From: Thalassovita sp.
Lineage (GTDB): Bacteria > Pseudomonadota > Alphaproteobacteria > Rhodobacterales > Rhodobacteraceae
DNA length: 64,000 nt
Assembly: GCF_963691685.1 (NCBI RefSeq)
Contig: NZ_OY829290.1
Span: 3,928,501 to 3,992,500 of the forward strand
Direction: 5' to 3'
Numbering within the stretch: the first letter of the stretch is position 1; every line of letters begins with the position of its first letter. The notes beneath the pieces were generated by a model. It was not told where the DNA came from and searched no databases. It worked only from the letters and a program-made list of their open reading frames with translations. Position numbers and translations under genes: made by a program. Of this stretch, positions 34,892 to 43,469 are shown one piece after another.

Positions 34892-37525
34892 TTGAAATCT
34901 GCGCTCATCGCGTCAGAGTTTAACGTGAAGGTTAAGAGGTTCGCGCTGTCAAAGCCGTTTGCCACAGATGACGCCCATGCCGCAAAGCTGCGGAAGGGGG
35001 CGGTAAAAACGGGTTGGCAATCGCCACCCCACTCTGCTGGTGCGCGCCTTGCATCTCCTGACAGCGATCATCAGGCCCTTAGGGTCCTGAACGCTTTCGC
35101 CATCGACCTGATGAAAATCCCCTCCAAGGCGGAATTGGCCTGGTATGTGGCCCGCGAAGTGGTCGCCCAGTTGGGATTTTCCGATTGCGTGGTCTATTAC
35201 ACCCAAGCCGATGGCAAAACGCTGCGCCAAATGGCGGCGCTGGGGGACGTCAAAAACCCGCAACTCTGTGAAATCATTAACCCGCTGATCATCCCCTTCG
35301 GTCGCGGCATCACCGGCACGGTGGCCGAAACCGGTGAAGCGCAGGTGGTGAATGACCTCTTGGAGGATGAGCGTTACATTCCCGACGTGATACCGGCCCG
35401 GTCTGAGATTTGTGTGCCGATCAAGATCGGTGAGCGCGTGGTTGGTGTGATCGATTCCGAAGACGCCCGCGCAGATCACTATACCCCCTGGCATCAGGAA
35501 CAGCTGGAAACCATCGCGGCGATGATGGCCGCGCGGATCAACCTGCTGGAACAGGACAAAAGCCGCGAACTGGCCGCCCAACTGCGCCACAGCGAAGCGC
35601 GCTTCCGTGATTTCACCGAAACCGCTGCCGATTGGGTCTGGGAAACAGATCGCACCCATGTGTTCCGCTTTGTCTCAGGCAGCCTGGCACTGGATCAGGA
35701 CACCGGCCTCAGCGCCACGGATCTGCTGGGTGAGAACTGCCGCGTGCTTGGCGCCAAACGGATGCACCGCGACAGACAGGCAGACCTGTTGCATCAGCTG
35801 CAAAGCCAGCAGGTGTTCAAACAGCTGCGCTTCACCATCAAGGCGCCGGATGGCAGCCGACGGATCATGCGGATCAGCGGCAAACCTCTGTTCGACGCCT
35901 CCGGCAATTTCCAAGGCTATCGCGGCACCGGTGTTGATGTCACCGAACAGGAGCTGACCCACGAACGTCTGACGACGCTCTACCGGGTGATTGACGCGAT
36001 GGCAGAACCGATCGCGGTGTTTGATCCGGACGATTGTATCTCCTTCACCAATGCGGCCTTTAAGGAAATGCATGCCCGGGTGCCGCGTGCGATCCGCCAG
36101 GGCGTCAGCTTCCGCGAACATCTGGAAATTTTGGCCGAGGCCGGTCAGATCACCGACGTCAAAGGCGACATGAAACTTTGGGTGGACCAGACGGTGGCCC
36201 GCCACCAGAACCCTCAAGGAACGTTCGAATTTCACCGCGACGGCTCCGGCTGGTTCCAGGGCAGTGAACGCAAGCTGCAAAACGGCTATCAGGTCCTATT
36301 GCTGACCAACATCAACCGTCTGAAAGGGGTGGAGCAGAAGCTGATCTCGGCCCGTGAGGCGGCGGATGCAGCAAACATCGCCAAGTCGGAATTCCTGGCC
36401 AATATGAGTCACGAAATCCGCACCCCAATGAACGGCATCATCGGTCTGACGGAGTTGCTGCGGCAGCGGCTTGCGGATCCGGAGCTGGTTCACAAAGCGG
36501 AAACCATCAGCCAGTCCGCCAATGCGCTGCTGCGGATCATCGACGACATCCTTGATTTCTCCAAGATCGAAGCACGTATGCTGCAGGTTGAGGCGCACCC
36601 CTGTAATCTGGCCACGCCGCTGCAACAGCTGGTTGAGATCTACCAACCACTGGCCGAGGATAAGGGCCTGACCATCACCCTGGACATCACCGCCGATTTG
36701 GCGTCTGTCCTATCGCTGGATGAGGGACGCCTGCGGCAGATCCTGTCCAACCTGCTGAGCAACGCGGTGAAATTCACCCCGGGCCGGTCCGAAGGTCATG
36801 CTGGATTGGTGGAGGTTCTGGCCTATCAGAACGACGATGGGCAACTGTCCATCGATGTGATCGACAACGGCATCGGCATCTCGCAAGAGGCCGCAGCGCG
36901 TGTCTTTGACCCGTTTTCGCAGGCAGAAAACAGCACCACCCGCCGGTTTGGCGGCACCGGTCTGGGTCTGTCGATCAGTCGGAACCTTGCCCAGTTGATG
37001 GGCGGGGATCTAACCCTGATGCCGCGCGAAAGTGGCAGCCAGTTCCGTGTGACCCTGCCTTATGAACCGCTGTTGGATCAGCAGCCCTCGCCCGCGGCGC
37101 CGATGCAACCGCATGAAATGCCATTGCCCCCGATGGAGCTGGCAGAAGCCGCTGAAACCGCCCCAAAACGTATTCTTGTGGTCGAAGACAACGACATCAA
37201 CGCGATGGTCATCTCCAAACAGTTGGAGACGCTGGGCTACGCCGCAACCCTTGCCAATGACGGGCTGAAAGGTCTGGCGCTATGGCAGAGCGGTGAGTTT
37301 GATATGGTGCTGACGGATTGCCATATGCCTGAAATGGACGGCTACGATCTGGCCCGCAGCATCCGCAAGCTGGAGGCCGAGAGCGACCGCGACCGCTGCC
37401 ATATCATTGCGATCACCGCCAACGCCCTGAAAAGCGAAGAGGCCAAATGCCTTGCCGCCGGGATGGACGCTTTCCTGGCCAAGCCGGTGACCATCGCCAC
37501 CCTGCGCAACGCCCTGCAAGTCTGA
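34892..37525 (+). CDS. Cytoplasmic hybrid histidine kinase with GAF and PAS domains
   Basis: Up to 877 residues without membrane helices. Order: GAF (about 60-220), PAS (235-353, ending GYRGTGVDVTEQE), a second PAS-like domain (365-475), HisKA with MSHEIRTPMNG (His507), HATPase (LSNLLSNAVKF, GGTGLGLSISR, about 620-735) and a receiver (760-877) with Asp809 in LTDCHMPEMDG and Lys in LAKP. The start is uncertain: TTG 34892 lies in a palindrome, so GTG 34925 or a later codon is possible. It may act on a response regulator elsewhere via a phosphotransfer protein. Confidence 0.9.
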   Translation: MKSALIASEFNVKVKRFALSKPFATDDAHAAKLRKGAVKTGWQSPPHSAGARLASPDSDHQALRVLNAFAIDLMKIPSKAELAWYVAREVVAQLGFSDCVVYYTQADGKTLRQMAALGDVKNPQLCEIINPLIIPFGRGITGTVAETGEAQVVNDLLEDERYIPDVIPARSEICVPIKIGERVVGVIDSEDARADHYTPWHQEQLETIAAMMAARINLLEQDKSRELAAQLRHSEARFRDFTETAADWVWETDRTHVFRFVSGSLALDQDTGLSATDLLGENCRVLGAKRMHRDRQADLLHQLQSQQVFKQLRFTIKAPDGSRRIMRISGKPLFDASGNFQGYRGTGVDVTEQELTHERLTTLYRVIDAMAEPIAVFDPDDCISFTNAAFKEMHARVPRAIRQGVSFREHLEILAEAGQITDVKGDMKLWVDQTVARHQNPQGTFEFHRDGSGWFQGSERKLQNGYQVLLLTNINRLKGVEQKLISAREAADAANIAKSEFLANMSHEIRTPMNGIIGLTELLRQRLADPELVHKAETISQSANALLRIIDDILDFSKIEARMLQVEAHPCNLATPLQQLVEIYQPLAEDKGLTITLDITADLASVLSLDEGRLRQILSNLLSNAVKFTPGRSEGHAGLVEVLAYQNDDGQLSIDVIDNGIGISQEAAARVFDPFSQAENSTTRRFGGTGLGLSISRNLAQLMGGDLTLMPRESGSQFRVTLPYEPLLDQQPSPAAPMQPHEMPLPPMELAEAAETAPKRILVVEDNDINAMVISKQLETLGYAATLANDGLKGLALWQSGEFDMVLTDCHMPEMDGYDLARSIRKLEAESDRDRCHIIAITANALKSEEAKCLAAGMDAFLAKPVTIATLRNALQV

Positions 37526-37531
37526 CGGGGA

Positions 37532-39241
37532 TCAGCCCCCCGCCTTGATCCGTTTTTCAGGCGCGTCTTCATCCGTCATATCCACATCCAGCGCCTCGAT
37601 CAGGCGGGTGTCCAGCAGCTGACCGCCGCGGTAAAGGATCGGATAGCAGACCGATGCCACGTGGCTGTTCACCTCCCGAATGGCGCGCAGCACCTCTAGA
37701 TGCACATCACTGGACTCAAAGCTCTTCTGACTGCCCGAGGCCAGCCGTTTCAAATGCTTCTTCCGGCTCGACCGCTCCGCGCGGGTCATTTCGTTTTTCT
37801 CTTCCAGCAGCAGGCGGGCGGTCTCAATGTCGTCTGAGATCAACACGTTGGAGGCCAGCCCGATGTTGGACATCAGCCGCTCATGCAGTTGCGTCAGCTC
37901 CTCTTTGCCGGACTTTGAGAACACGATCCCTTCGGCGTCGCGACGTTTGGCAAGCGGCAGCAGCACCTTGGCCACCAGATCCCCACCAGTTTCCAGCGCG
38001 ATGGCATATTCCGTGAGCTCACGCGCGGCTTTCTGGTCGGCCTTGCTCATTTCGTCCTGCGGCATGGCAGCGACGTAGCGGCGGATTTCGTCCAGCGCCT
38101 CATTCACAAACCGATCCCGCGCGATCAGCGTGCCCGCCCGCTGTTTGTCATAGCGCAGCATCAGATCCATCACCGGCGCGGCCATGCTGGCCAGCACCTG
38201 CTCCATCCGCAGCACTTCGCGTTTCAAGTTGGCAAGCGCCAGCGCCGGTGTGCTGAGCGCCGCGTCATCCAAAACGCTGACAAATTCCGGCGGGCGATCG
38301 GCGTCTTCATCCGGCACATCCGGCAGGAACCGCAGCAAGGGCGGTTCAAGGAAGCGGGTGAAGGGCAGTGCCAGCAACAGCAGACAGTTGAAGGCGACGT
38401 GCATGTTGATCAGCGTCTGGGCAGCCTGTGCTGTGCCAAGAAACGACAATGCCGGCAGGCGATTGACCAGAACCAGCATCAAAATCGCTCCGGTGCCCCG
38501 CAACAGGAAGTTGGCAAAGGGCACCCGGCGCGCAGTGGGGGACAGGCTGCGGGTCAACCAGATCGGGATCAGGGCCGAACCAAGGTTGGCGCCAAGCACC
38601 AGTGACACACCGGCAATGACCGGGATGGCGCCGATATCAACAAGGGTCACGCACATCAGGATCACTGCGACCGACGAATGCATAAACCACGCAAGCAATG
38701 CGCCGATCACAAAGGCCGTGACAAAATCATTGGCCAGAAAGCTGGCAATCGATGGCAGGAAGGCGCTGTCCCGGATCGGGTCCATGGTTTCGCGCAGGAA
38801 GCGCAGCGAAATCAGAATGAAGGCGATGCCCAGAATGATCCGTCCTGCTTGTTTCAAACGGCGCTGGTCCGACTTGATGAAGAAACCGCCGCCCAGCGCC
38901 AGCAGCACCGGCACCAGCCATTCCAGATCAAAAGACAGCACCTGGATCAGCAGTGCCGATCCCAGATCAGCACCCAGCACCACCGACAGACCAGCGGCGA
39001 ACCCCAAGGCCCCCGTGCCGGCAAATCCTGCCACCAACAGCGCCACCGCGGCCGAGCTTTGCAGGATGATCGCCATCACCAGCCCGGTTGAGGCCGCGCG
39101 CAGTGGGTTGGTGTTGGCCGTCACCACACGACGGAAAGAGGGGCCAAAGGCACGTTCGATCCCTGTCCGCACCATCCGCACCGCGTAAAGCAACAGCATC
39201 GTGGCGCCCATCAGCTGGACGACAAAGGAAAGGATCAACAT
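37532..39241 (-). CDS. Na/Pi cotransporter family protein with PhoU-like domain
   Basis: A 569-residue protein of the NptA/PNaS family. The membrane part (1-310) contains two QSS-type repeats (ILQSSAAVALLVAG at 60-72 and MHSSVAVILM near 188), the substrate-binding motifs of sodium-phosphate carriers. The C-terminal 220 residues are helical and charged, like the PhoU domain of this family. AGGAGG precedes the ATG. Its stop is seven bases from the convergent kinase stop. It may move phosphate in or out; the direction is not shown by sequence. Confidence 0.9.
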   Translation of the reverse strand: MLILSFVVQLMGATMLLLYAVRMVRTGIERAFGPSFRRVVTANTNPLRAASTGLVMAIILQSSAAVALLVAGFAGTGALGFAAGLSVVLGADLGSALLIQVLSFDLEWLVPVLLALGGGFFIKSDQRRLKQAGRIILGIAFILISLRFLRETMDPIRDSAFLPSIASFLANDFVTAFVIGALLAWFMHSSVAVILMCVTLVDIGAIPVIAGVSLVLGANLGSALIPIWLTRSLSPTARRVPFANFLLRGTGAILMLVLVNRLPALSFLGTAQAAQTLINMHVAFNCLLLLALPFTRFLEPPLLRFLPDVPDEDADRPPEFVSVLDDAALSTPALALANLKREVLRMEQVLASMAAPVMDLMLRYDKQRAGTLIARDRFVNEALDEIRRYVAAMPQDEMSKADQKAARELTEYAIALETGGDLVAKVLLPLAKRRDAEGIVFSKSGKEELTQLHERLMSNIGLASNVLISDDIETARLLLEEKNEMTRAERSSRKKHLKRLASGSQKSFESSDVHLEVLRAIREVNSHVASVCYPILYRGGQLLDTRLIEALDVDMTDEDAPEKRIKAGG

Positions 39242-39496
39242 GGTATGCCTCCTGTTTTTTTCTGCTCGTTTGCCCAGATGCTGCCCGTCAGGGACGTCTC
39301 AAAACCAGCGCCAGAGCCGAGTGTTTTTTGGCAATTCCCCATGCATAGCACAAAAATTCCCCTATACGGCAAGGGTTTGGCGCTCACTCTGCCGTGAATT
39401 TTCCGCAATTGTCGACGAAATCTCGCCACATTCGTTGACCAATTTCACCTTGGGCAGACCCGTGGGGATGGGACTGAAGGATAAGGAAACGGGGAC

Positions 39497-40507
39497 ATGA
39501 AACTACTGGCGGTCGATGACGACCCGATGATCCTGGAGCTGTTGCTTGAGACGCTTCCGGGGCTTGGATACCCCGATGTGACCGGGGCAGGCTCGGCAGC
39601 AGAAGCGATGAAACTCATCGCGGAGGCGCCGCAAGGTTTTGATGGATTTCTCCTTGATATTCAGATGCCTGGCATGACCGGCATCGACCTGTGCCGCTGG
39701 CTTAGGGATCAGCCGGGTCATGGACAGTCACCCGTTTTAATGATCACCGCCATGTCGGACCGTGGCTTCATCGATCAAAGCTTTGCAGCCGGGGCCACGG
39801 ACTATGTGACCAAGCCGTTTAACCCGCAAGAACTGAGCGCTCGCCTGCAGCATGCGCAGAAACTGCATGAGGAACGCCGCACCCCGGTGGACATGCCGCA
39901 GGACGCCATCACCACTGAGGCGCGTGGCGTGCAAATGCCCGCCTTTTCACTCACCACGCCGTTCAACATCGCCGAAGTCTCAGGTGTGGTGGATCTGCTG
40001 GCGCTGGAGAATTACATGCTGCAGCTTGGCCGTGGCGGCATGATTGCCTCGGCCTGTTTTGCTTATCGGATCCACAGTGTGGAGCGGCTGTATGACAGTT
40101 GTTCCAGCGAGGAATACTATTACACCATGGCCGATGTGGCCGAGGCGATCGCCGAAAGCCTTGCCTATTACGAAACCTTCGTGGCCCATGCCGGTCGCGG
40201 TGGTTTTGTCTGTGTCTCACATGGTCACAGCCTGCCCGAAGCTGAGGAACTGCTGCTGTCCATACGCGACCGACTGGAAGCGATGGAGCTGCAATATGAT
40301 GATGGTCGGCCTATGCCGCTAGCCCTCAACGGATCCCCACAGATGCGTCTGGGCCTACGGTCAGGTCCCGCCGCGCTGGACCAGCTGGACCGCGCCCTGG
40401 CCGCAGCCGCGCCCAGCGATCCGGCGCCCGTACAGATCCGGCCCCGCCCCGCGATTGGATCGATTTGGAAACGTCTGTTCCGCCGCGCCCTTGGGGGGCT
40501 GAACTGA
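39497..40507 (+). CDS. Response regulator with degenerate GGDEF-like output domain
   Basis: A 336-residue protein. The receiver (1-120) is complete: DDD at 7-9, Asp54 in LLDIQMPGM, Thr near 84 and Lys106 in TKPF. Residues about 170-305 have the length and strand pattern of a GGDEF domain, but the signature place reads GRGGFV (233-238) and the nucleotide and metal residues are missing, so diguanylate cyclase activity is unlikely. A basic amphipathic tail (SIWKRLFRRALGGLN) may touch the membrane. It overlaps the following kinase gene by one base, so the two probably form a signalling pair. Confidence 0.82.
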   Translation: MKLLAVDDDPMILELLLETLPGLGYPDVTGAGSAAEAMKLIAEAPQGFDGFLLDIQMPGMTGIDLCRWLRDQPGHGQSPVLMITAMSDRGFIDQSFAAGATDYVTKPFNPQELSARLQHAQKLHEERRTPVDMPQDAITTEARGVQMPAFSLTTPFNIAEVSGVVDLLALENYMLQLGRGGMIASACFAYRIHSVERLYDSCSSEEYYYTMADVAEAIAESLAYYETFVAHAGRGGFVCVSHGHSLPEAEELLLSIRDRLEAMELQYDDGRPMPLALNGSPQMRLGLRSGPAALDQLDRALAAAAPSDPAPVQIRPRPAIGSIWKRLFRRALGGLN

Positions 40508-42588
40508 TGGCGGATCTGGGCCTGTTTCACCGCCGTCCAAGCCTGCGCCTGCCCAGTTTTCCGACCGCACGCCGGATGCTGCGCAAGATCGGCGAAAACG
40601 CCCATGTGTTGATTTACATCTACCTGATCGCCTCAATGGCGGTGATGGAACTGGTGTTGGAACGCTACACAATCGGCCGCGCCCAGGCGGCGCTGACCGA
40701 AGAGATCGGTGAACAGGCCAACACACTGCGGGCCAAGCTGCAGGGGGAAGTCATGGCGCGCGATCTGCAGATGCGCGGTATGGCCGCTGCCATCACCTCA
40801 ATGCCTGACCTCAGCGCCACCCAATTTGATGAGATTGCCACCCAAGTCACCGGCGATGATCCGATGATCCAGATGATCGCGGCAGCGCCTGATCTGGTGA
40901 TCGGCCAGATCCACCCCGCCCAAGGGAATGAGGCGCTGATTGGCCTGAACTACCGCGACTATGCCTCAGTCATGATGGCCATCGAACGGGCACGGCACTC
41001 GGGCCAGACGGTGCTGGATGGTCCGGCAACCCTCAGCGATGACACGCAAGGCCTGGTGCTGCGCACCCCGATTTTTGTCGGCATGAACGGGGCCGAAATG
41101 CGCCGGTTCTGGGGGCTGATGTCTGTCACGCTGGACCTGAACCTGATGCTGCGGGCCGCGGGTGTACCCCAGGCTGGCAAACACCTGGATATCGCGCTGC
41201 GCAGGCCGGCCGGCGACATGGGCCCTGCCCGAATGATCCACGGCGATGCGACCCTGTTTGAACAGGCCGCCGTGCGTCTGGACGTGGACCTGCCGCAGGG
41301 CAAATGGGACCTCGCCGTGCGCCCCGCCGGCGGCTGGCCGCGCCATGTTGAAGAACGGCGCCAGCTGCGGTTCTGGATGCTTCTGGGCACGGTTCTGGCA
41401 CTGCTGATTGCCGGGTATTTCATCGAGATCAGCCGTCGCAAAACCTCGGCTGAAACCAATCTGGTCAAGGCAATCAACGCGATTTCCGATGGTTTCGCGC
41501 TGTTTGATGCAAATGACCGTCTGGTCATGAGCAACGACCAATTCCGCCGCAGCCTTGGCAGCACTGGTGATAGGTTGCGCCCCGGCCTGCGGTTTGAAGA
41601 TATGCTGCGCAACGGCGTCAAAAGCGGCCTTTACCCACAAGCCGAGGGACGCGAAGAGGCTTGGATCGCGGACCGGATGCAGGCGCATCAGGCGGCGGAT
41701 TTTGAACAAGATGAGCTGCTGGCCGATGGCACCTGGCTGCGCGCCTCCGAACGGCGCACCGCGGACGGTTGGACCGTTGCCTTCCGGCTCGACATCACCG
41801 CGTTGAAAGAGGCGCAACTGGCGGCAGAGGCTGCCAATCACGCCAAGACCGAGTTCTTGAACGTAATGACCCATGAACTGCGCACGCCGCTGACGGTGAT
41901 CCTGGGCTACAACGCTTTCCTCAAAGATCCCTCAGCCCTGCCCGCCAATATGGCGTTGACCGAAACCTTGGCCGATCCACAGGCAACGCAGGCTGATCTG
42001 CAGGCCCGGCAACAGGCGCTGCTGGATGTGGTGGCCCGCTATTCGGCAAAAATGGACGCCTCGGGTCAGCACCTGCTGAACCTCATTCAAGAAACCCTTG
42101 ATTACGCCAAGATCGAAGAGGGTAAAATGCAGGTCTCCCCCAGCGCTCTACCAGTGCGCGGGTTGATCGAAGATGTGGTCGATCAGTTCCAACAACAAGC
42201 CGATGCCAAAGGCCTCGATCTGTGGGCTGAGGCCGATGAGGTTGCCGTGATGGCCGACGAAACCCGCCTGAAACAGATCCTGTTCAATCTGGTGGGCAAT
42301 GCGCTTAAGTTCACCGATCGCGGTGAAATTGCCATCAGGACCGAAGTGGTCGGGGACACGTTGCGGTTTTCTGTCATCGATTCGGGCCGTGGTATTCCGC
42401 TGCATGAACAGGACAATGTGTTCAACAGCTTCCATCAGGTCGAAGGGTCCAACCTGCGCCGTCAGGGGGGCACGGGTCTGGGGCTGGCGATCAGCCGCAA
42501 GCTGGTGAAACTGCACGGCGGCGCCATGGCGTTGCAAAGCCGTGAAGGCCACGGCAGCTGCTTTAGCTTCACCATTCCGCTGGCCTGA
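40507..42588 (+). CDS. CHASE-domain sensor histidine kinase
   Basis: A 693-residue kinase. Helices at 34-52 and 289-306 enclose a periplasmic CHASE domain (about 55-280) of the type that senses small ligands. A PAS domain (320-432) follows, then HisKA with MTHELRTPLTV (His456), and HATPase (LFNLVGNALKF, GGTGLGLAISRK, about 570-692). No receiver is attached. ATG 40507 overlaps the response-regulator stop (TGATG); an in-frame ATG 42 bases upstream lies inside that gene. Likely phosphodonor for the preceding REC protein. Confidence 0.9.
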   Translation: MADLGLFHRRPSLRLPSFPTARRMLRKIGENAHVLIYIYLIASMAVMELVLERYTIGRAQAALTEEIGEQANTLRAKLQGEVMARDLQMRGMAAAITSMPDLSATQFDEIATQVTGDDPMIQMIAAAPDLVIGQIHPAQGNEALIGLNYRDYASVMMAIERARHSGQTVLDGPATLSDDTQGLVLRTPIFVGMNGAEMRRFWGLMSVTLDLNLMLRAAGVPQAGKHLDIALRRPAGDMGPARMIHGDATLFEQAAVRLDVDLPQGKWDLAVRPAGGWPRHVEERRQLRFWMLLGTVLALLIAGYFIEISRRKTSAETNLVKAINAISDGFALFDANDRLVMSNDQFRRSLGSTGDRLRPGLRFEDMLRNGVKSGLYPQAEGREEAWIADRMQAHQAADFEQDELLADGTWLRASERRTADGWTVAFRLDITALKEAQLAAEAANHAKTEFLNVMTHELRTPLTVILGYNAFLKDPSALPANMALTETLADPQATQADLQARQQALLDVVARYSAKMDASGQHLLNLIQETLDYAKIEEGKMQVSPSALPVRGLIEDVVDQFQQQADAKGLDLWAEADEVAVMADETRLKQILFNLVGNALKFTDRGEIAIRTEVVGDTLRFSVIDSGRGIPLHEQDNVFNSFHQVEGSNLRRQGGTGLGLAISRKLVKLHGGAMALQSREGHGSCFSFTIPLA

Positions 42589-42686
42589 TCGTCTGGTCTG
42601 AAAGTAGCCGCAAATGCCCCTTGTCAAATCGGGGGCGATCCCGCTCAATGGTGGGAACGCCACCAACCAAAGACGGGAGCTATCTC

Positions 42687-43247
42687 ATGGCCGACCTCAG
42701 CACCGCACTTGCCGCGATTGATGCCGCCAACGCGGCCGATCCAACGCTGGAAGACGGCAAACCGGCCGCGCTGCTCTATGGGGAACGCATGACGGCGGAG
42801 CTGACCGCGCTTTACCCGGACGCCTCTGAAGTGTTGCAGATCGCATCACGTGGTCAGCACATTGAACGCTGGCTTCTGCCCCGCAAGGACTACCCCGAAG
42901 GCAAAGCTGGCTATTACGCCTGGCGCAAGGAACAGGGCCGACGCCACGGTGAACGCGTGGCAGGGATCATGGCGGATGCCGGATATGATGCAGAGGCGCA
43001 GACCCGCGTTGGCGTCTTGCTGCGCAAAGAGGGCATCAAGAAAGACGACGAGGTGCAGGCGCTGGAAGATGTCATCTGCTTCACTTTCATCCGGTGGTAT
43101 CTGCAGGGCTTCGCAGCCACCCGCAGCGACGACGATCTGGCCAAGATTGTTGCCAAAACAGCCCGCAAAATGTCAGCCGAGGCACGGGCGCGGGCCTTGC
43201 AGGAATTCCCGATGCCAGATGCGCTGGCAGTGAGTTTTACCGGCTAA
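42687..43247 (+). CDS. DUF4202 family protein
   Basis: A 186-residue soluble protein with the family pattern: AIDAANAADP, LYGERMTAELTALYPDASEVLQIASRGQHIERW, then PRKDYPEGKAGYYAWR and a late ALEDVICFTFIRWYL. The conserved QHIERW and RHGERV His/Glu residues suggest an HD-like or metal-binding helical fold, but no activity is established. GGGAG precedes ATG 42687. It lies between two CHASE kinase genes on the same strand. Confidence 0.82.
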   Translation: MADLSTALAAIDAANAADPTLEDGKPAALLYGERMTAELTALYPDASEVLQIASRGQHIERWLLPRKDYPEGKAGYYAWRKEQGRRHGERVAGIMADAGYDAEAQTRVGVLLRKEGIKKDDEVQALEDVICFTFIRWYLQGFAATRSDDDLAKIVAKTARKMSAEARARALQEFPMPDALAVSFTG

Positions 43248-43469
43248 TTCGGTGCAAGCTTCCGTAAGGGCAATCAACCTTTAGGCAACTGCCTGAAGGC
43301 CCCCTTGGGCCGCAGAAACATTCAAAAAACAAGAGGCTGTGCAAAAAGACTAAACTCATGGGGGAGTTGCGGCTAAGGTGATTCCAAGTAATTTCCGAGA
43401 CGGCGACAAGCGCCATGACCCTGATTGCGCTTAGACCCGTTCTGCACATTTGTGTTTGAGCCGAGACCT

